Shown here: positions 52,642 to 61,777 of the stretch, one piece after another
Layout: every line of letters begins with the position of its first letter
Position numbering within the stretch: position 1 is the first letter of the stretch
Assembly: GCA_050258555.1 (NCBI GenBank)
Contig: JBLMZA010000020.1
Location: 36,185 to 100,184 of the forward strand
DNA: 64,000 nucleotides
From: CAISDA01 sp050258555
GTDB taxonomy: Bacteria > Bacteroidota > Ignavibacteria > UBA10030 > UBA8401
Direction of reading: 5' to 3'
Notes under the pieces: generated by a model
Databases searched by the model: none
Told to the model about the DNA's origin: nothing
Seen by the model: the letters and a program-made list of their open reading frames with translations, nothing else
Made by a program: the position numbers and the translations under genes

Positions 52642-54186
52642 TTACGGTGTCACTTTTCCTGTCGGATAGCCCGGAAGATTGAGCTTCGTGCTGTCGCAGC
52701 GGCCCGAGACGGCCGACAGCGTGTAGAGTCTCGATGCGTGCCACGGCTCGACCTGGCTCCACTCGAAGCGCCATGCCCAGTTGCCGAGGGCCTTTCCGGG
52801 AAAATTCATGCGATGCTCCGTGCTCAGCCCGAGCACGTCCTGCATCGGGAAGACGGCGACATCGGCGACGCTCTGCGATGCGGCGGTCATCATGTGCCAG
52901 TGGATGTCCCGTCCGTCGGTCGAGAAATATTTCTGCGCATACACGCGCTCGTGATCGGTCGTGGTGGCAAACCATCCCACCGTCGTGTCGTTGTCGTGCG
53001 TGCCGGTATAGACGACCGTGTTCGGCGAATAGTTGTGCGGCAGGAAGATGTTCCGGGCGTCGCTGGCGAATGCGAACTGCAGGATGCGCATGCCGGGGAA
53101 CTGGAACTTGTCGCGAAGCTCGTACACATCGGGCGTCAGCATGCCGAGATCCTCGGCGATGATCGGCAGTTCTCCCAGTTCCTTCTGTATGGCCTGAAAG
53201 AGCTTCTCCTTCGGCCCGTCGATCCATTTGCCCTTCACGGCCGTTTTTTCCTTGCCGGGAATCTCCCAATAGGCGGCGAAGCCGCGGAAATGATCGATGC
53301 GGGCGATGTCGACGATCTCGAGCGTCTTGCGTATGCGCTCGATCCACCAGGCATATTTCTGCTTGTGCATCACATCCCAGCGGTAGAGCGGATTTCCCCA
53401 GCGCTGTCCTGTTGCGCTGAAATAATCGGGCGGAACGCCGGCAACGACGCTGGGTTTGAGATCGGTGCTGTTCAGATAGAACAGATCGGGATGGGCCCAC
53501 ACATCGGCGCTCTGATAGGCGATGAAGATGGGAATGTCGCCGACGATCTTCACGCCCTTCTCGTTGGCATACTTCTTCAGCGCCTTCCACTGGCGGAAGA
53601 AGCACCACTGCGTGAACTTCCAGAAATTCACGTCGTTGATGAGGTCTTCATGGGCTTTCTTCAGCGCGGCGGGCTTGCGGTGCACCAGATCGGACTCCCA
53701 CGAGCACCATTCCTTGCCCCCGTTCTTTTCGACGAGCGCCATGAAGAGCGCGTAATCGTCGAGCCAGGATTTCTGCTCGTTGCAGAAGGCATTGTAGGCG
53801 GTCACATCTTTTGCCGCCGGCTTGGCGAAAAACGCATTCGATGCGCGGCGCAGACGCTCCATGCGGTACGGAGTGACGGCATCATAGTCGACGCGCTGCG
53901 TGGTAAACTGCGGGGGATTTTCAACATCGGCGGCAGAGAGCCAGCCCTTTTCACGGAGTTCGTACAAATCGATCAGGAGCGGATATCCCGCAAACGCCGA
54001 GAGTCCCATGTATGGTGAATTGCCCATGCCGACGGGACCGAGCGGCAGCATCTGCCAGATTTTCTGTCCGGCGATGACGAGCCAGTCGATGAAATGATAT
54101 GCTCCCGACCCGAAGTCGCCGGAGCCGAAGGGGCCCGGCAGTGATGTCGGATGCAAAAGGATACCGCTGCTCCGTGTAAAGCGCAT
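52642..54186 (-). CDS. malQ: 4-alpha-glucanotransferase (amylomaltase)
   Basis: 514 residues, GH77 size without N-terminal extension. GILLHPTSLPGPFGSGDFG, MLPLGPVGMGNSPYMGLSAF, then the catalytic set DIPIFIAYQSADVW, RIDHFRGFAAYWEIP (nucleophile D), IIAEDLGML (acid/base E) and TGTHDNDTTVGWF (third D). It shifts maltodextrin chains between glucans in glycogen or maltose metabolism. No other glycogen gene is near. Confidence 0.96.
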   Translation of the reverse strand: MRFTRSSGILLHPTSLPGPFGSGDFGSGAYHFIDWLVIAGQKIWQMLPLGPVGMGNSPYMGLSAFAGYPLLIDLYELREKGWLSAADVENPPQFTTQRVDYDAVTPYRMERLRRASNAFFAKPAAKDVTAYNAFCNEQKSWLDDYALFMALVEKNGGKEWCSWESDLVHRKPAALKKAHEDLINDVNFWKFTQWCFFRQWKALKKYANEKGVKIVGDIPIFIAYQSADVWAHPDLFYLNSTDLKPSVVAGVPPDYFSATGQRWGNPLYRWDVMHKQKYAWWIERIRKTLEIVDIARIDHFRGFAAYWEIPGKEKTAVKGKWIDGPKEKLFQAIQKELGELPIIAEDLGMLTPDVYELRDKFQFPGMRILQFAFASDARNIFLPHNYSPNTVVYTGTHDNDTTVGWFATTTDHERVYAQKYFSTDGRDIHWHMMTAASQSVADVAVFPMQDVLGLSTEHRMNFPGKALGNWAWRFEWSQVEPWHASRLYTLSAVSGRCDSTKLNLPGYPTGKVTP

Positions 54187-54221
54187 TGATGAGACCTTTC
54201 AGTTAATTGAAAATAATTATA

Positions 54222-55187
54222 TTAATTCTTTCCGCGCCGCGCCGAAGGCGCTCTCTTCCCTGCCGGCGATGTCTTCCGATCCGACTGTGGCTTCTTCCCT
54301 GCCGGCGATGTCTTCCGATCCGACTGAGCCGTCTTCTTCCATGCGGACGATGTCTTCCGATCCGACTGAGGCTGCTTGAATCCAGACGCTGTTTTTCTTG
54401 CCGTGTGCGATTTTTTGCCTTCCGGTCCCGTCTTCCGGTCCGACTGTCCGACCAGCGATTTGAGTTTTCTGACTTCCTGATCGGTCAGGAAACGCCATTT
54501 CCCGCGTCCCACGCCCTCGGCCGTGAGTCCACCATAACTGATGCGGTGCAGCCGCTCGACTTCGTAGCCGAGGGCTTCGAACATGCGCCGGACCTGGCGG
54601 TTGCGGCCTTCATGAATCGTAACGATGATCTCCCGGTTTTTCGTGCCCGGCACCGGAATGATGTCGGCCGGAGCCGTCTTTCCGTCGTCGAGAAAAATGC
54701 CTTTCGACAGTTTTTCGCGGTGCGCTTCGTCGAGCGACTGGTCGATCGAGACGTGGTATTCCTTCTTCACTTCGCTCGAGGGATGCATGAGCTTGGTCGC
54801 CAGAAATCCGTCGTTCGTGAACAGCAGCACGCCGGTGGTGTTGCGGTCCAGGCGTCCGATCGGAAAAACGCGTTCCCTGACCGAGAGCAGATCGAAGACC
54901 GTCCGCCGGTCTTTTTCATCCTTTGCCGTCGTGATGTAATCCTTCGGCTTGTTCAGCAGAAGATACACCAGATGTTCGGCAGGCGTGACGCTTTTCCCGC
55001 CGACCGTCACGATGTCGCGTTCCGGGTCGACCTGCGTGGAAAGGCTCTCCACGACCTTGCCGTTCACGCGGACTTCTCCGGCACGTACGACGTCTTCAGC
55101 CGCACGGCGCGATGCGATGCCGCTCATCGCGAGGTAGCGGTTTATACGAACAGTTTTTTGAAGAACGTCTTTATTTTTGTTTTCCAC
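54222..55187 (-). CDS. rluB: rRNA pseudouridine synthase (RluB/RsuA family) with basic repeat tail
   Basis: 321 residues. An S4 RNA-binding domain (RINRYLAMSGIASRRAAEDV) is followed by the catalytic RsuA-type domain with IGRLDRNTTGVLLFTND, where the aspartate is the nucleophile, and EGRNRQVRRMFEALGYEV. Residues about 245-321 are a low-complexity Lys/Arg/Ser tail with tandem copies of QSDRKTSPAGKKP, encoded by the DNA repeat at 54255-54368. It makes a pseudouridine in 23S (or 16S) rRNA. The start lies 46 bases inside scpB, a large overlap. Confidence 0.93.
   Translation of the reverse strand: MENKNKDVLQKTVRINRYLAMSGIASRRAAEDVVRAGEVRVNGKVVESLSTQVDPERDIVTVGGKSVTPAEHLVYLLLNKPKDYITTAKDEKDRRTVFDLLSVRERVFPIGRLDRNTTGVLLFTNDGFLATKLMHPSSEVKKEYHVSIDQSLDEAHREKLSKGIFLDDGKTAPADIIPVPGTKNREIIVTIHEGRNRQVRRMFEALGYEVERLHRISYGGLTAEGVGRGKWRFLTDQEVRKLKSLVGQSDRKTGPEGKKSHTARKTASGFKQPQSDRKTSSAWKKTAQSDRKTSPAGKKPQSDRKTSPAGKRAPSARRGKN
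54255..54368. repeat. Tandem coding repeat in the rluB tail
   Basis: Three copies of a 33-base core (54255-54287, 54294-54326, 54336-54368) spaced 39 and 42 bases. The first two are identical; the third differs at a few bases. Each encodes the QSDRKTS-type unit. Confidence 0.9.
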
Positions 55188-57022
55188 TTGCTCCAGCCTT
55201 TCTCGTGTTCGGGGTGCTCTTCTGTGTGTGCAGGCTCTTCGTTCCCGGACGCCATTGCATCTCCGGCCGCATCCGGTGCGGGTTCAACGGGCTCTTCTTC
55301 TTCCGGCAGCGTTTCGTCCGGATCGGGTGTCGTTTCTTCGACAACCGGTGTTTCTTCGACAGCCGGTGTTTCTTCAACAACCTGTTCCACGAATTCTTCC
55401 GGGAGCTTCATTTCTTCGACGATGGCGATCGTCGGCTCTTCATCGGCAGAAGCATCTTCCATGATCGCAGAATCTTCGACGGATTCTTCGACGATTGCAG
55501 GTTCTTCATCGACGGGCGGTTCTTCCGCGACCTCAGGCTCTTCAATAACTGCAGATTCTTCGGTAACCGCAGGCTCTTCGAGGATCGGTGATTCTTCAAC
55601 GACAAGAGGCTCTTCAATGATTGGAGTCTCTTCGATGATTGGAGTCTCTTCAACAATGGGAGGCTCTTCGATGATTGGAGTCTCCTCGACAATGGGAGGC
55701 TCTTCGATGATTGGAGTCTCCTCGACGACTTCCGGCACTGTTTCAAGTTCAACGGCCGGCTCTTCGGTCACGGCTTCTGCGGGCTCCGGCTCGACCACCC
55801 CGACGGATGCTTCATCCATTTCAACGGGCGCCGCTTCTTCGACCGGTATGGCCTCGGTCGTTCCGATCTGAACTTCGAGTTCGAAAGCCTCCGCATTCGG
55901 CGCATTCTCTTCCGCTTCGGGTTCAAGTGCAATTTCTTCCACTGCGGGTTCAGATGAAATTACTTCCGCTGCAGGTTCAATGACGATCTCTTCCGCGGCG
56001 GGTTCCGGCGCTGTCTCCGGCGTCGTTGCCTGTGGTTCCGGTGCGGTCTCGGGCGGCGTCGATACCGGCGGTTCAACGCTCTTCACCGTCGGAGCCGACG
56101 GCTGCCGCAGCGGAGGACGCGGTCCGTTCGATTTGGCTTTCGGCGCGCCTCCGTCCATCTTCTGCTGCAGCTCTTCCTTGAATTCCAATTCCTGTTGTTC
56201 TGCAAGCAGCCGCTTTTCGACCTCGAGTTCCGTTTCGCCGATGAGTTCTTCGATCTCTCTCGGCTTCGGCAGATCGCTGATCTCGTTCAGACCGAAATGC
56301 ATCAGGAAGTGTTCCGTCGTGCCGTAGAGCAGCGGACGTCCCGGCGTGCTTGCGCGGCCGGTGATCGAGATGAGGTTCTTCTCCAGCAGCGTCTTGATGA
56401 TGTAGTCGGCGTTGACGCCGCGGATGAATTCAATCTCGCTTTTGGTGATCGGCTGCTTGTAGGCGATGATCGCCAGCGTTTCGATCGCGGTGGCGGACAG
56501 CTTGCGGCGCGCCTTTTCCTTTGCGAGCTTGCCGACGAACGCCGAATACTTCGGCTTGGTGGCGAATGTGAATCCGCCTGCGATCGGGATGATATGGAAC
56601 GCTCGTTCGGCGTACTGCCGATTGATCGCCGCCACGGCGCGCTTGATCCCCTGCGTGGTGCACCGGATGCGATTGCCCTCGGTGCGGTCCTTGTTCACCT
56701 CTTCGACGATCTGACGGATGAACTTCGCGGAAATCGGTTCGTCCGATGCGAAGACCAGCGATTCCACGACGTTCCGCAGTTCGGCGGATTCCTCATCAGT
56801 ATACGCCTCGTCGGCCTCTTCCGCTTCGGATGCCTCTTCTGCTGCCGTGGCAACCGCAGCATCGGCCTCTTCCGGCGGAGATGCCTGGGCGGAGCCATCC
56901 GCCGTCGCGCCCTCTGCATGTCCGTCGCCGCCCTCGGCGTGCGGCATTCCCGTCTCTCCCGTTTGCCCTTCCGCTTCGGGATCGATCGGCGTCAATTCCT
57001 CACCGTCAAGAACGTCGCTCAT
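55142..57022 (-). CDS. scpB: Chromosome segregation protein ScpB with very long acidic repeat tail
   Basis: 626 residues, roughly three times the usual ScpB. Residues 1-80 are an acidic Ala/Glu leader. Residues 80-260 are the paired winged-helix ScpB core (LRNVVESLVFASDEPISA, LSATAIETLAIIAYKQPITK, RGVNADYIIKTLLEKNLI, GRPLLYGTTEHFLMHFGL). Residues about 300-605 are Glu/Pro/Val/Ile-rich with repeats such as EEPPIVEETPII. The last 20 residues, starting EKGWSKWKTKIK and ending FFKKLFV, could form a cationic amphipathic helix. ScpB with ScpA and SMC compacts the chromosome. The start overlaps scpA by four bases. The tail's role is unknown. Confidence 0.94.
   Translation of the reverse strand: MSDVLDGEELTPIDPEAEGQTGETGMPHAEGGDGHAEGATADGSAQASPPEEADAAVATAAEEASEAEEADEAYTDEESAELRNVVESLVFASDEPISAKFIRQIVEEVNKDRTEGNRIRCTTQGIKRAVAAINRQYAERAFHIIPIAGGFTFATKPKYSAFVGKLAKEKARRKLSATAIETLAIIAYKQPITKSEIEFIRGVNADYIIKTLLEKNLISITGRASTPGRPLLYGTTEHFLMHFGLNEISDLPKPREIEELIGETELEVEKRLLAEQQELEFKEELQQKMDGGAPKAKSNGPRPPLRQPSAPTVKSVEPPVSTPPETAPEPQATTPETAPEPAAEEIVIEPAAEVISSEPAVEEIALEPEAEENAPNAEAFELEVQIGTTEAIPVEEAAPVEMDEASVGVVEPEPAEAVTEEPAVELETVPEVVEETPIIEEPPIVEETPIIEEPPIVEETPIIEETPIIEEPLVVEESPILEEPAVTEESAVIEEPEVAEEPPVDEEPAIVEESVEDSAIMEDASADEEPTIAIVEEMKLPEEFVEQVVEETPAVEETPVVEETTPDPDETLPEEEEPVEPAPDAAGDAMASGNEEPAHTEEHPEHEKGWSKWKTKIKTFFKKLFV
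55606..55728. repeat. Tandem 18-base coding repeats in the scpB tail
   Basis: Alternating units close to GGAGTCTCTTCGATGATT and GGAGGCTCTTCGACAATG, encoding E-E-T-P-I-I and E-E-P-P-I-V. Weaker copies extend on both sides. Confidence 0.85.
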
Positions 57023-57747
57023 GCCGCTTCCTCCGGCATGTGCACGATGGTGATGTCGCCGAACGAATCAACCTGTCTGATGAGAACTTTCTTCTGCCGG
57101 ATCAGTTCCAGCAATGCGAGAAATGTCACCACGATACGTATTTTCTCCGCCATGATTGATGCAATTTCATAGAATGTCGATTCTTTCTTCGCTTCCATAT
57201 AGCCTGCGAGGAACGTGACCTGCTCTTCGAGCGTCACGTTGAGCTTGTTGATCTCGTGCACGTGCTTGCGCGGCATGCGGTCGACCGTGTACTTGAATGC
57301 CGCGATCAGATCGAAGAGCGTCACATCGCGCAGAAGATTCTCATCCTCTTCCGATTCGGTCATCTTCGGATCGTGATCGAAATTGCCGCGGTAATAGACG
57401 CGTGCCTGCGCGCGCTGCATCGAATCCATCTTCAGCGCCATTTCCTTGTAGCGCTTGTATTCGAGCAGACGCTTGACGAGTTCCGCTCTCGGATCGGCCT
57501 CCTCCTCTTCCACGCCCTCGGGCTTCGGCAGGAGCATCTGCACCTTGATCTGCATGAGCGTCGCCGCCGTGACGATGAACTCTCCGGCGATGTCGAGATC
57601 GAGCTGCTGCAGATACTGCAGGTACTCCAGGAAATCCTTCGTGATCTTCGCGATCGGAATGTCGTAGATGTCCAGTTCGTCCCGCTTGATGAAGAACAGA
57701 AGCAGGTCGAGCGGTCCCTCGAAATCCGACAGTGAAACTCTGTACAT
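57019..57747 (-). CDS. scpA: Chromosome segregation protein ScpA (kleisin)
   Basis: 242 residues. VSLSDFEGPLDLLLFFIKRDELDIYDIPIAKIT is the N-terminal kleisin start (only partly quoted: FEGPLDLLLFFIKRDELD), followed by IAGEFIVTAATLMQIKVQMLLP and a C-terminal winged helix. It bridges SMC heads and binds ScpB, whose gene overlaps it by four bases. trpS ends six bases upstream. Confidence 0.95.
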   Translation of the reverse strand: MYRVSLSDFEGPLDLLLFFIKRDELDIYDIPIAKITKDFLEYLQYLQQLDLDIAGEFIVTAATLMQIKVQMLLPKPEGVEEEEADPRAELVKRLLEYKRYKEMALKMDSMQRAQARVYYRGNFDHDPKMTESEEDENLLRDVTLFDLIAAFKYTVDRMPRKHVHEINKLNVTLEEQVTFLAGYMEAKKESTFYEIASIMAEKIRIVVTFLALLELIRQKKVLIRQVDSFGDITIVHMPEEAA

Positions 57748-57753
57748 GCGCGG

Positions 57754-58731
57754 TTATCCTAATTTCATGGCGTGATGGACCTCGTTCATCGTCTGCTGCG
57801 CGGTTTCGCGGGCGCGCCGTTCGCCGTCGGCAAGGATGTCCTTCACCGTGTCGGGATTCGTTTCAAGGGCCGCACGCTTTTCGCGGATGGGGGCCAGCAC
57901 GTCGGCAACCTTCTGCGCGCAGCGCTTTTTGCAGTCGACGCAGCCGAGCGCCCCGGTCTCACAGCCGACGCGGATTTCCGGTTCCTCCTGCGCATTGAAG
58001 CGCTTATGGTACGAATATACGACGCAGACATCCGGATGTCCGGGATCGCCGCGGCGGACCTTGAGCGGATCGGTCACCGCCGTGCGCATCTGCTTCATGA
58101 TCTCCTCCGGAGAATCGGACAGGCCGATCGTGTTCCCGATCGATTTGCTCATTTTCTGATTGCCGTCCAGTCCGACCAGGCGCGCAAACTTCGTGAGCTT
58201 GGGTTCGGGTTCGGGAAACACCTCGCCGTAGAGATTGTTGAAGCGCCGGGCGATCTCGCGCGTGATTTCGATATGCGGCACCTGGTCTTCGCCTACCGGC
58301 ACGACGCTGCCCTTATACAGGAGAATGTCGGCCGACTGCAGCACGGGATAGCCGAGATGGCCGTAGATGAGCGAGTCGAGGTTCAGATCGCGCGCCTGTT
58401 CCTTCAGCGTCGGATTGCGTTCCAGGCGCGCCGTCGTGATGAGCATCGAAAACAGCAGATGCAGTTCCGTATGCTCCTTCACCTGCGACTGGCGGAAGAT
58501 GGGACTCTTGGCCGGATCGATGCCCGCCGCCACCCAGTCCATCACCATATCGAGCGAGTACTCGTAGAGTCGGCTGGTGTCGGTATTGGTGGTCAGTGCG
58601 TGGTAATCGGCAATAAGATGATAATTCTGATAATCGTTCTGCAGCGCAACCCAGTTCTCGAGTGCGCCGACCAGGTGGCCCAGATGCAGCTTCCCGGTGG
58701 GGCGCATCCCGCTCAGTATGATGTTCTTCAT
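57754..58731 (-). CDS. trpS: Tryptophanyl-tRNA synthetase
   Basis: 325 residues, usual length. Class I signatures: SGMRPTGKLHLGHLVGAL at the start and GNQKMSKSIGNTI (KMSKS). Also PVGEDQVPHIEITREIARRF. A cysteine-rich segment GCETGALGCVDCKKRCAQ near the C-terminus resembles the Fe-S- or zinc-binding cysteines seen in some TrpRS. It heads the trpS-scpA-scpB-rluB run. Confidence 0.97.
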   Translation of the reverse strand: MKNIILSGMRPTGKLHLGHLVGALENWVALQNDYQNYHLIADYHALTTNTDTSRLYEYSLDMVMDWVAAGIDPAKSPIFRQSQVKEHTELHLLFSMLITTARLERNPTLKEQARDLNLDSLIYGHLGYPVLQSADILLYKGSVVPVGEDQVPHIEITREIARRFNNLYGEVFPEPEPKLTKFARLVGLDGNQKMSKSIGNTIGLSDSPEEIMKQMRTAVTDPLKVRRGDPGHPDVCVVYSYHKRFNAQEEPEIRVGCETGALGCVDCKKRCAQKVADVLAPIREKRAALETNPDTVKDILADGERRARETAQQTMNEVHHAMKLG

Positions 58732-58756
58732 ATATTATCGATTGATGTCTGTCATG

Positions 58757-59248
58757 TTACTGCATGAAAAGGTACGGCTTCCACTTGTCCGTCACGTTGC
58801 CCACGAAATGGCGGATGAACGTGACATGGTTCGGCTTTATCGGCTTCCGGAGCAGAGGCATGCCGGCTTCCTCGGGGGTGCGGTCCCCTTTCCTGTTGTT
58901 GCAGCGGACGCATGCGCAGACAAGATTGTCCCATGTATCCGCTCCCCCGCGCGACCGGGGAAAAATATGATCGACGGTCAGCATCGGCTCCGTCCGGCCG
59001 CAGTACTGGCAGCGATGATTGTCGCGCCGGAGTATGTTCTTCCTGGACAGTATGATGCGCTTAAAGGGAACATGCACGAACAGCGACAGCCGCACCACGC
59101 TCGGAAACGGGAGCGACCGCGAAACCGAACGCAGTTCCTTTCCTTCAGCGGCTTCGATGAGCTCGGCCTTGCCGAGAATCAGAAGGACAACCGCTTTTCT
59201 GACGTTGCAGACGCTGAGCGGCTCGTAGTCCTGGTTCAGCACCAGCAC
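58757..59248 (-). CDS. HNH endonuclease family protein
   Basis: 163 residues from GTG 59248; no better start exists because a stop lies shortly upstream, and relatives usually begin two or three residues earlier (NGKVLVLNQDY). The HNH fold has a zinc ribbon CQYCG and CVRCN around LTVDHIFPRSRGG with N in WDNLV. These stand-alone HNH proteins with the LVLNQDYEPLSV start are widespread, and their role is not known; a mobile-intron or restriction link is not indicated. Next gene downstream is trpS, 25 bases away. Confidence 0.85.
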   Translation of the reverse strand: MLVLNQDYEPLSVCNVRKAVVLLILGKAELIEAAEGKELRSVSRSLPFPSVVRLSLFVHVPFKRIILSRKNILRRDNHRCQYCGRTEPMLTVDHIFPRSRGGADTWDNLVCACVRCNNRKGDRTPEEAGMPLLRKPIKPNHVTFIRHFVGNVTDKWKPYLFMQ

Positions 59249-59336
59249 CTTGCCGTTGAGTCTGCCCTGATGAGGCTTATTTTTATAAAATGTACTGAAG
59301 ACTTTTCACGCTCCTTCGCGTAAAACCGATTAATGG

Positions 59337-60392
59337 TCAATCGGAGTCTGCCATCCCCAGCCGTCTTGCTCCCTGAAATGTTGATGCGTACTTTTTTGAA
59401 TATAAAGGATGTCTCGAATCAAGGCTGCTGCAGTGCACATTCCCCGACTCATGAATGAACAGATCTTCTCCCAAACTGATTGCCACATGCGTGATGCGTT
59501 CGGCCGACGGTCCGAAAAACAGGAGGTCTCCTTCGGCAAAGCGCGCATGATCGCGGCCGGCGTCCATGCCGGTCTTCCATTGCAGGCTCGCATCGCGCGG
59601 AAGCTCGATGCCGTTCAGGCGGAACACCGTCTGAACGAATCCGGAGCAGTCGAATCCCTTTACCGATCGGCCGCCCCACACATACGGAATGCCCAGAAAC
59701 ATGCGCGCAGTTTCAATGATGCGTTCCGATGAGAATGCTTTCGGCGCGCGCGCAGGCTTCTTCACGAGCGATGATTCGGCAAAGGCGTGCGTGCCGTCGG
59801 GCAGCATGAGCTTCGTAAACCGTCGGTCGCTCTGAAGAACCGGGAGAAATGTCCCGAAAAGAAATTCTCCGGCAGGATCAGATTGTTTGTCCGCCGCCGT
59901 ATACAGGGGAATCACAAATCGCTTCGGCGTCACCTTCACGCTTTCAATCCAGTCGACCATGTCGCCGAGCTCGATTTCCGCAATCTGATTGCGGCTGACC
60001 CAGCCGATATAGCCGTCCGCGTGAAGCCGGACGCGCGCCCAATCCTCCCCTTCGCTCTGCAACAGGTCCGCGGCTTCTCCGAGAAGCATTTGCGTTACCT
60101 GCTCGCTTCTGTATGTCGGAGCCGCCATGACCTGCACAACGCCGGCCGAGGCAATGGCGTAGTCTTCCTTTTTCGGAATTTTTTCGATCTCGTACCGGCA
60201 GAGGCGCGCATGCGCCTTTTCCGCAAAATACCGCGCGATGCCTTCCGATGCGTATTGGCTGGAGACCGTGAAACGGATGAGGCCTTTCGGCTTTTCCTCG
60301 ACACTCTGCCAGTCGAATACGACGAACCGCCTGTCGATCCCCAGCGATCGTTGAATGTCTTCCGCAATGTCCTGTAGTGACGTTTTCTTCAT
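59337..60392 (-). CDS. NlpC/P60 (C40) cysteine peptidase with SH3-like domains
   Basis: 351 residues. Residues about 78-140 form a bacterial SH3 domain (VVQVMAAPTYRSEQVTQML, GYIGWVS) and a second may cover 160-210. The C40 domain at 220-345 has the catalytic cysteine C249 in GFDCSGFVQ, histidine H302 in RITHVAI and a polar third residue near H314. It should cut the D-Glu to diamino-acid bond of peptidoglycan stem peptides, as YkfC-type enzymes do. No signal peptide is visible, so it may recycle muropeptides in the cytosol or use another export route. Confidence 0.88.
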   Translation of the reverse strand: MKKTSLQDIAEDIQRSLGIDRRFVVFDWQSVEEKPKGLIRFTVSSQYASEGIARYFAEKAHARLCRYEIEKIPKKEDYAIASAGVVQVMAAPTYRSEQVTQMLLGEAADLLQSEGEDWARVRLHADGYIGWVSRNQIAEIELGDMVDWIESVKVTPKRFVIPLYTAADKQSDPAGEFLFGTFLPVLQSDRRFTKLMLPDGTHAFAESSLVKKPARAPKAFSSERIIETARMFLGIPYVWGGRSVKGFDCSGFVQTVFRLNGIELPRDASLQWKTGMDAGRDHARFAEGDLLFFGPSAERITHVAISLGEDLFIHESGNVHCSSLDSRHPLYSKKYASTFQGARRLGMADSD

Positions 60393-60488
60393 CGCTTTCC
60401 GGATCTGTGGAAATTATATTTTTCTATGTAAGAAAATATAGTCAAAGACGCGCGTAATGTCAATGAAAGCGCTTCCGTTTCGTGGATT

Positions 60489-61670
60489 CTATTGAACTTT
60501 CACGCCGGCACGGAATCTTTCCGTGATCTCGCGGAGAGAATCGCCGCCGAATTTTTCCAGCAATGCGTTGGCAAGAACGGGCGCCACGACGGCCTCCCCG
60601 ATCACGGCACAGGCGGGAACGGCGCACACATCGGAGCGTTCATAGCGGGACTGCACGGGCTGCATGGTCGCAAGGTCCACGGACCGCAGAGGCTGCGCCA
60701 GCGTCGAGATTGGCTTCATCGCTCCGCGGAGCACGATGGGCTCGCCGTTGGTCATGCCGCCTTCGATGCCTCCTGCTCCGTTCGTCGGGCGCGTGATCTC
60801 TTTTTTGCGCGAGAGCATGATTTCGTCGTGCACCTCGGAACCGAAACGCCGGGCATTTTCGAATGCATCGCCGATTTCGACGCCTTTGACGGCCTGTATG
60901 GACATGAGCGCCGAAGCGAGCAGGGCATCGAGCTTCCGATCATACTGAACATACGTGCCGAGTCCCATCGGCACCCCCGTCACGATCACTTCGAAGATGC
61001 CTCCGAGCGTATCGCCCTTCTTCTTGCACGCCTTGATGGCGGAGATCGCCTTCCCTTCGGCTGCGGCATCGAGCATGCGCACTTCGCTTGTATCGGCTTC
61101 ATCCGCTATCCGGACGGCGCCGGACCGAATGAGCGATGCGATGCGCGCGTCCACAGCGGAACGGTCTTTGATGCCGGCCGTGCCGATGCTGAGCACGTGG
61201 CTGCCGATGGTGATCTGAAAGGATTCGAGGAATTTCCGCGCAACACTGCAGCAGGCCACGCGCATCGCGGTCTCGCGCGCGCTGGCGCGGTCGATCACCG
61301 GCCGTATGTCGTCGAAGCCGTACTTGTAGAGGCCCGCCATGTCGGCGTGTCCGGGCCGGGGCACCGTGATCTTTTCCACGTCCGCGTCGGTGGCCTCAAC
61401 GGACATCCGTTCTGTCCAGTTTTCCCAGTCGCGGTTGCGCACCAGAAGCGCGATCGGCGAACCGATGGTCTTGCCGAAGCGCACGCCGCTCAGAATTTCA
61501 ACCGTATCGGTTTCGATACGCATGCGCCCTCCGCGGCCGTACCCCTGCTGCCGGCGGCGGAGCTGTTCATTGATGTACGCCGCGGTCAGTTCCAGGCCGG
61601 CCGGAACTCCTTCGACGATGCCGACGAGCGCCTGGCCGTGCGACTCGCCCGATGTCATATATCTGATCAT
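60489..61670 (-). CDS. aroC: Chorismate synthase
   Basis: 393 residues from ATG 61670. Signatures: MTSGESHGQALVGIVEGVPAG-type start (TSGESHGQALVGIVEG), RRRQQGYGRGGRMRIE, DDIRPVIDRASARETAMR and GGIEGGMTNGEPIVLR. It converts EPSP to chorismate using reduced flavin, the last common step to aromatic amino acids. A promoter-like TATATTTAAC lies just upstream, after the terminator at 61737-61766, so it is transcribed on its own. Confidence 0.97.
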   Translation of the reverse strand: MIRYMTSGESHGQALVGIVEGVPAGLELTAAYINEQLRRRQQGYGRGGRMRIETDTVEILSGVRFGKTIGSPIALLVRNRDWENWTERMSVEATDADVEKITVPRPGHADMAGLYKYGFDDIRPVIDRASARETAMRVACCSVARKFLESFQITIGSHVLSIGTAGIKDRSAVDARIASLIRSGAVRIADEADTSEVRMLDAAAEGKAISAIKACKKKGDTLGGIFEVIVTGVPMGLGTYVQYDRKLDALLASALMSIQAVKGVEIGDAFENARRFGSEVHDEIMLSRKKEITRPTNGAGGIEGGMTNGEPIVLRGAMKPISTLAQPLRSVDLATMQPVQSRYERSDVCAVPACAVIGEAVVAPVLANALLEKFGGDSLREITERFRAGVKVQ

Positions 61671-61736
61671 ATGGCCCCAGTCCGTGAAAGTATCGTTAAA
61701 TATACGAAAAAAGTTGGAGTCTGAAAATGCGTACAT

Positions 61737-61766
61737 AAAAAAACCCCGGACTGTAGCGGCCGGGGT
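61737..61766 (-). terminator. Terminator after the HtrA protease gene
   Basis: Minus strand: ACCCCGG / CCGGGGT stem with a 10-base loop, followed by seven T. The hairpin repeat (61778-61832) lies between it and the protease stop codon. Confidence 0.9.
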
Positions 61767-61777
61767 CTCTACCGATT

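Noticed and set aside
54207..55871. Plus-strand open frame of 554 codons, very Ser/Gly-rich, opposite rluB and scpB
   Set aside because: It is the antisense of the Glu/Pro repeats of ScpB; the repeat pattern has no meaning of its own.
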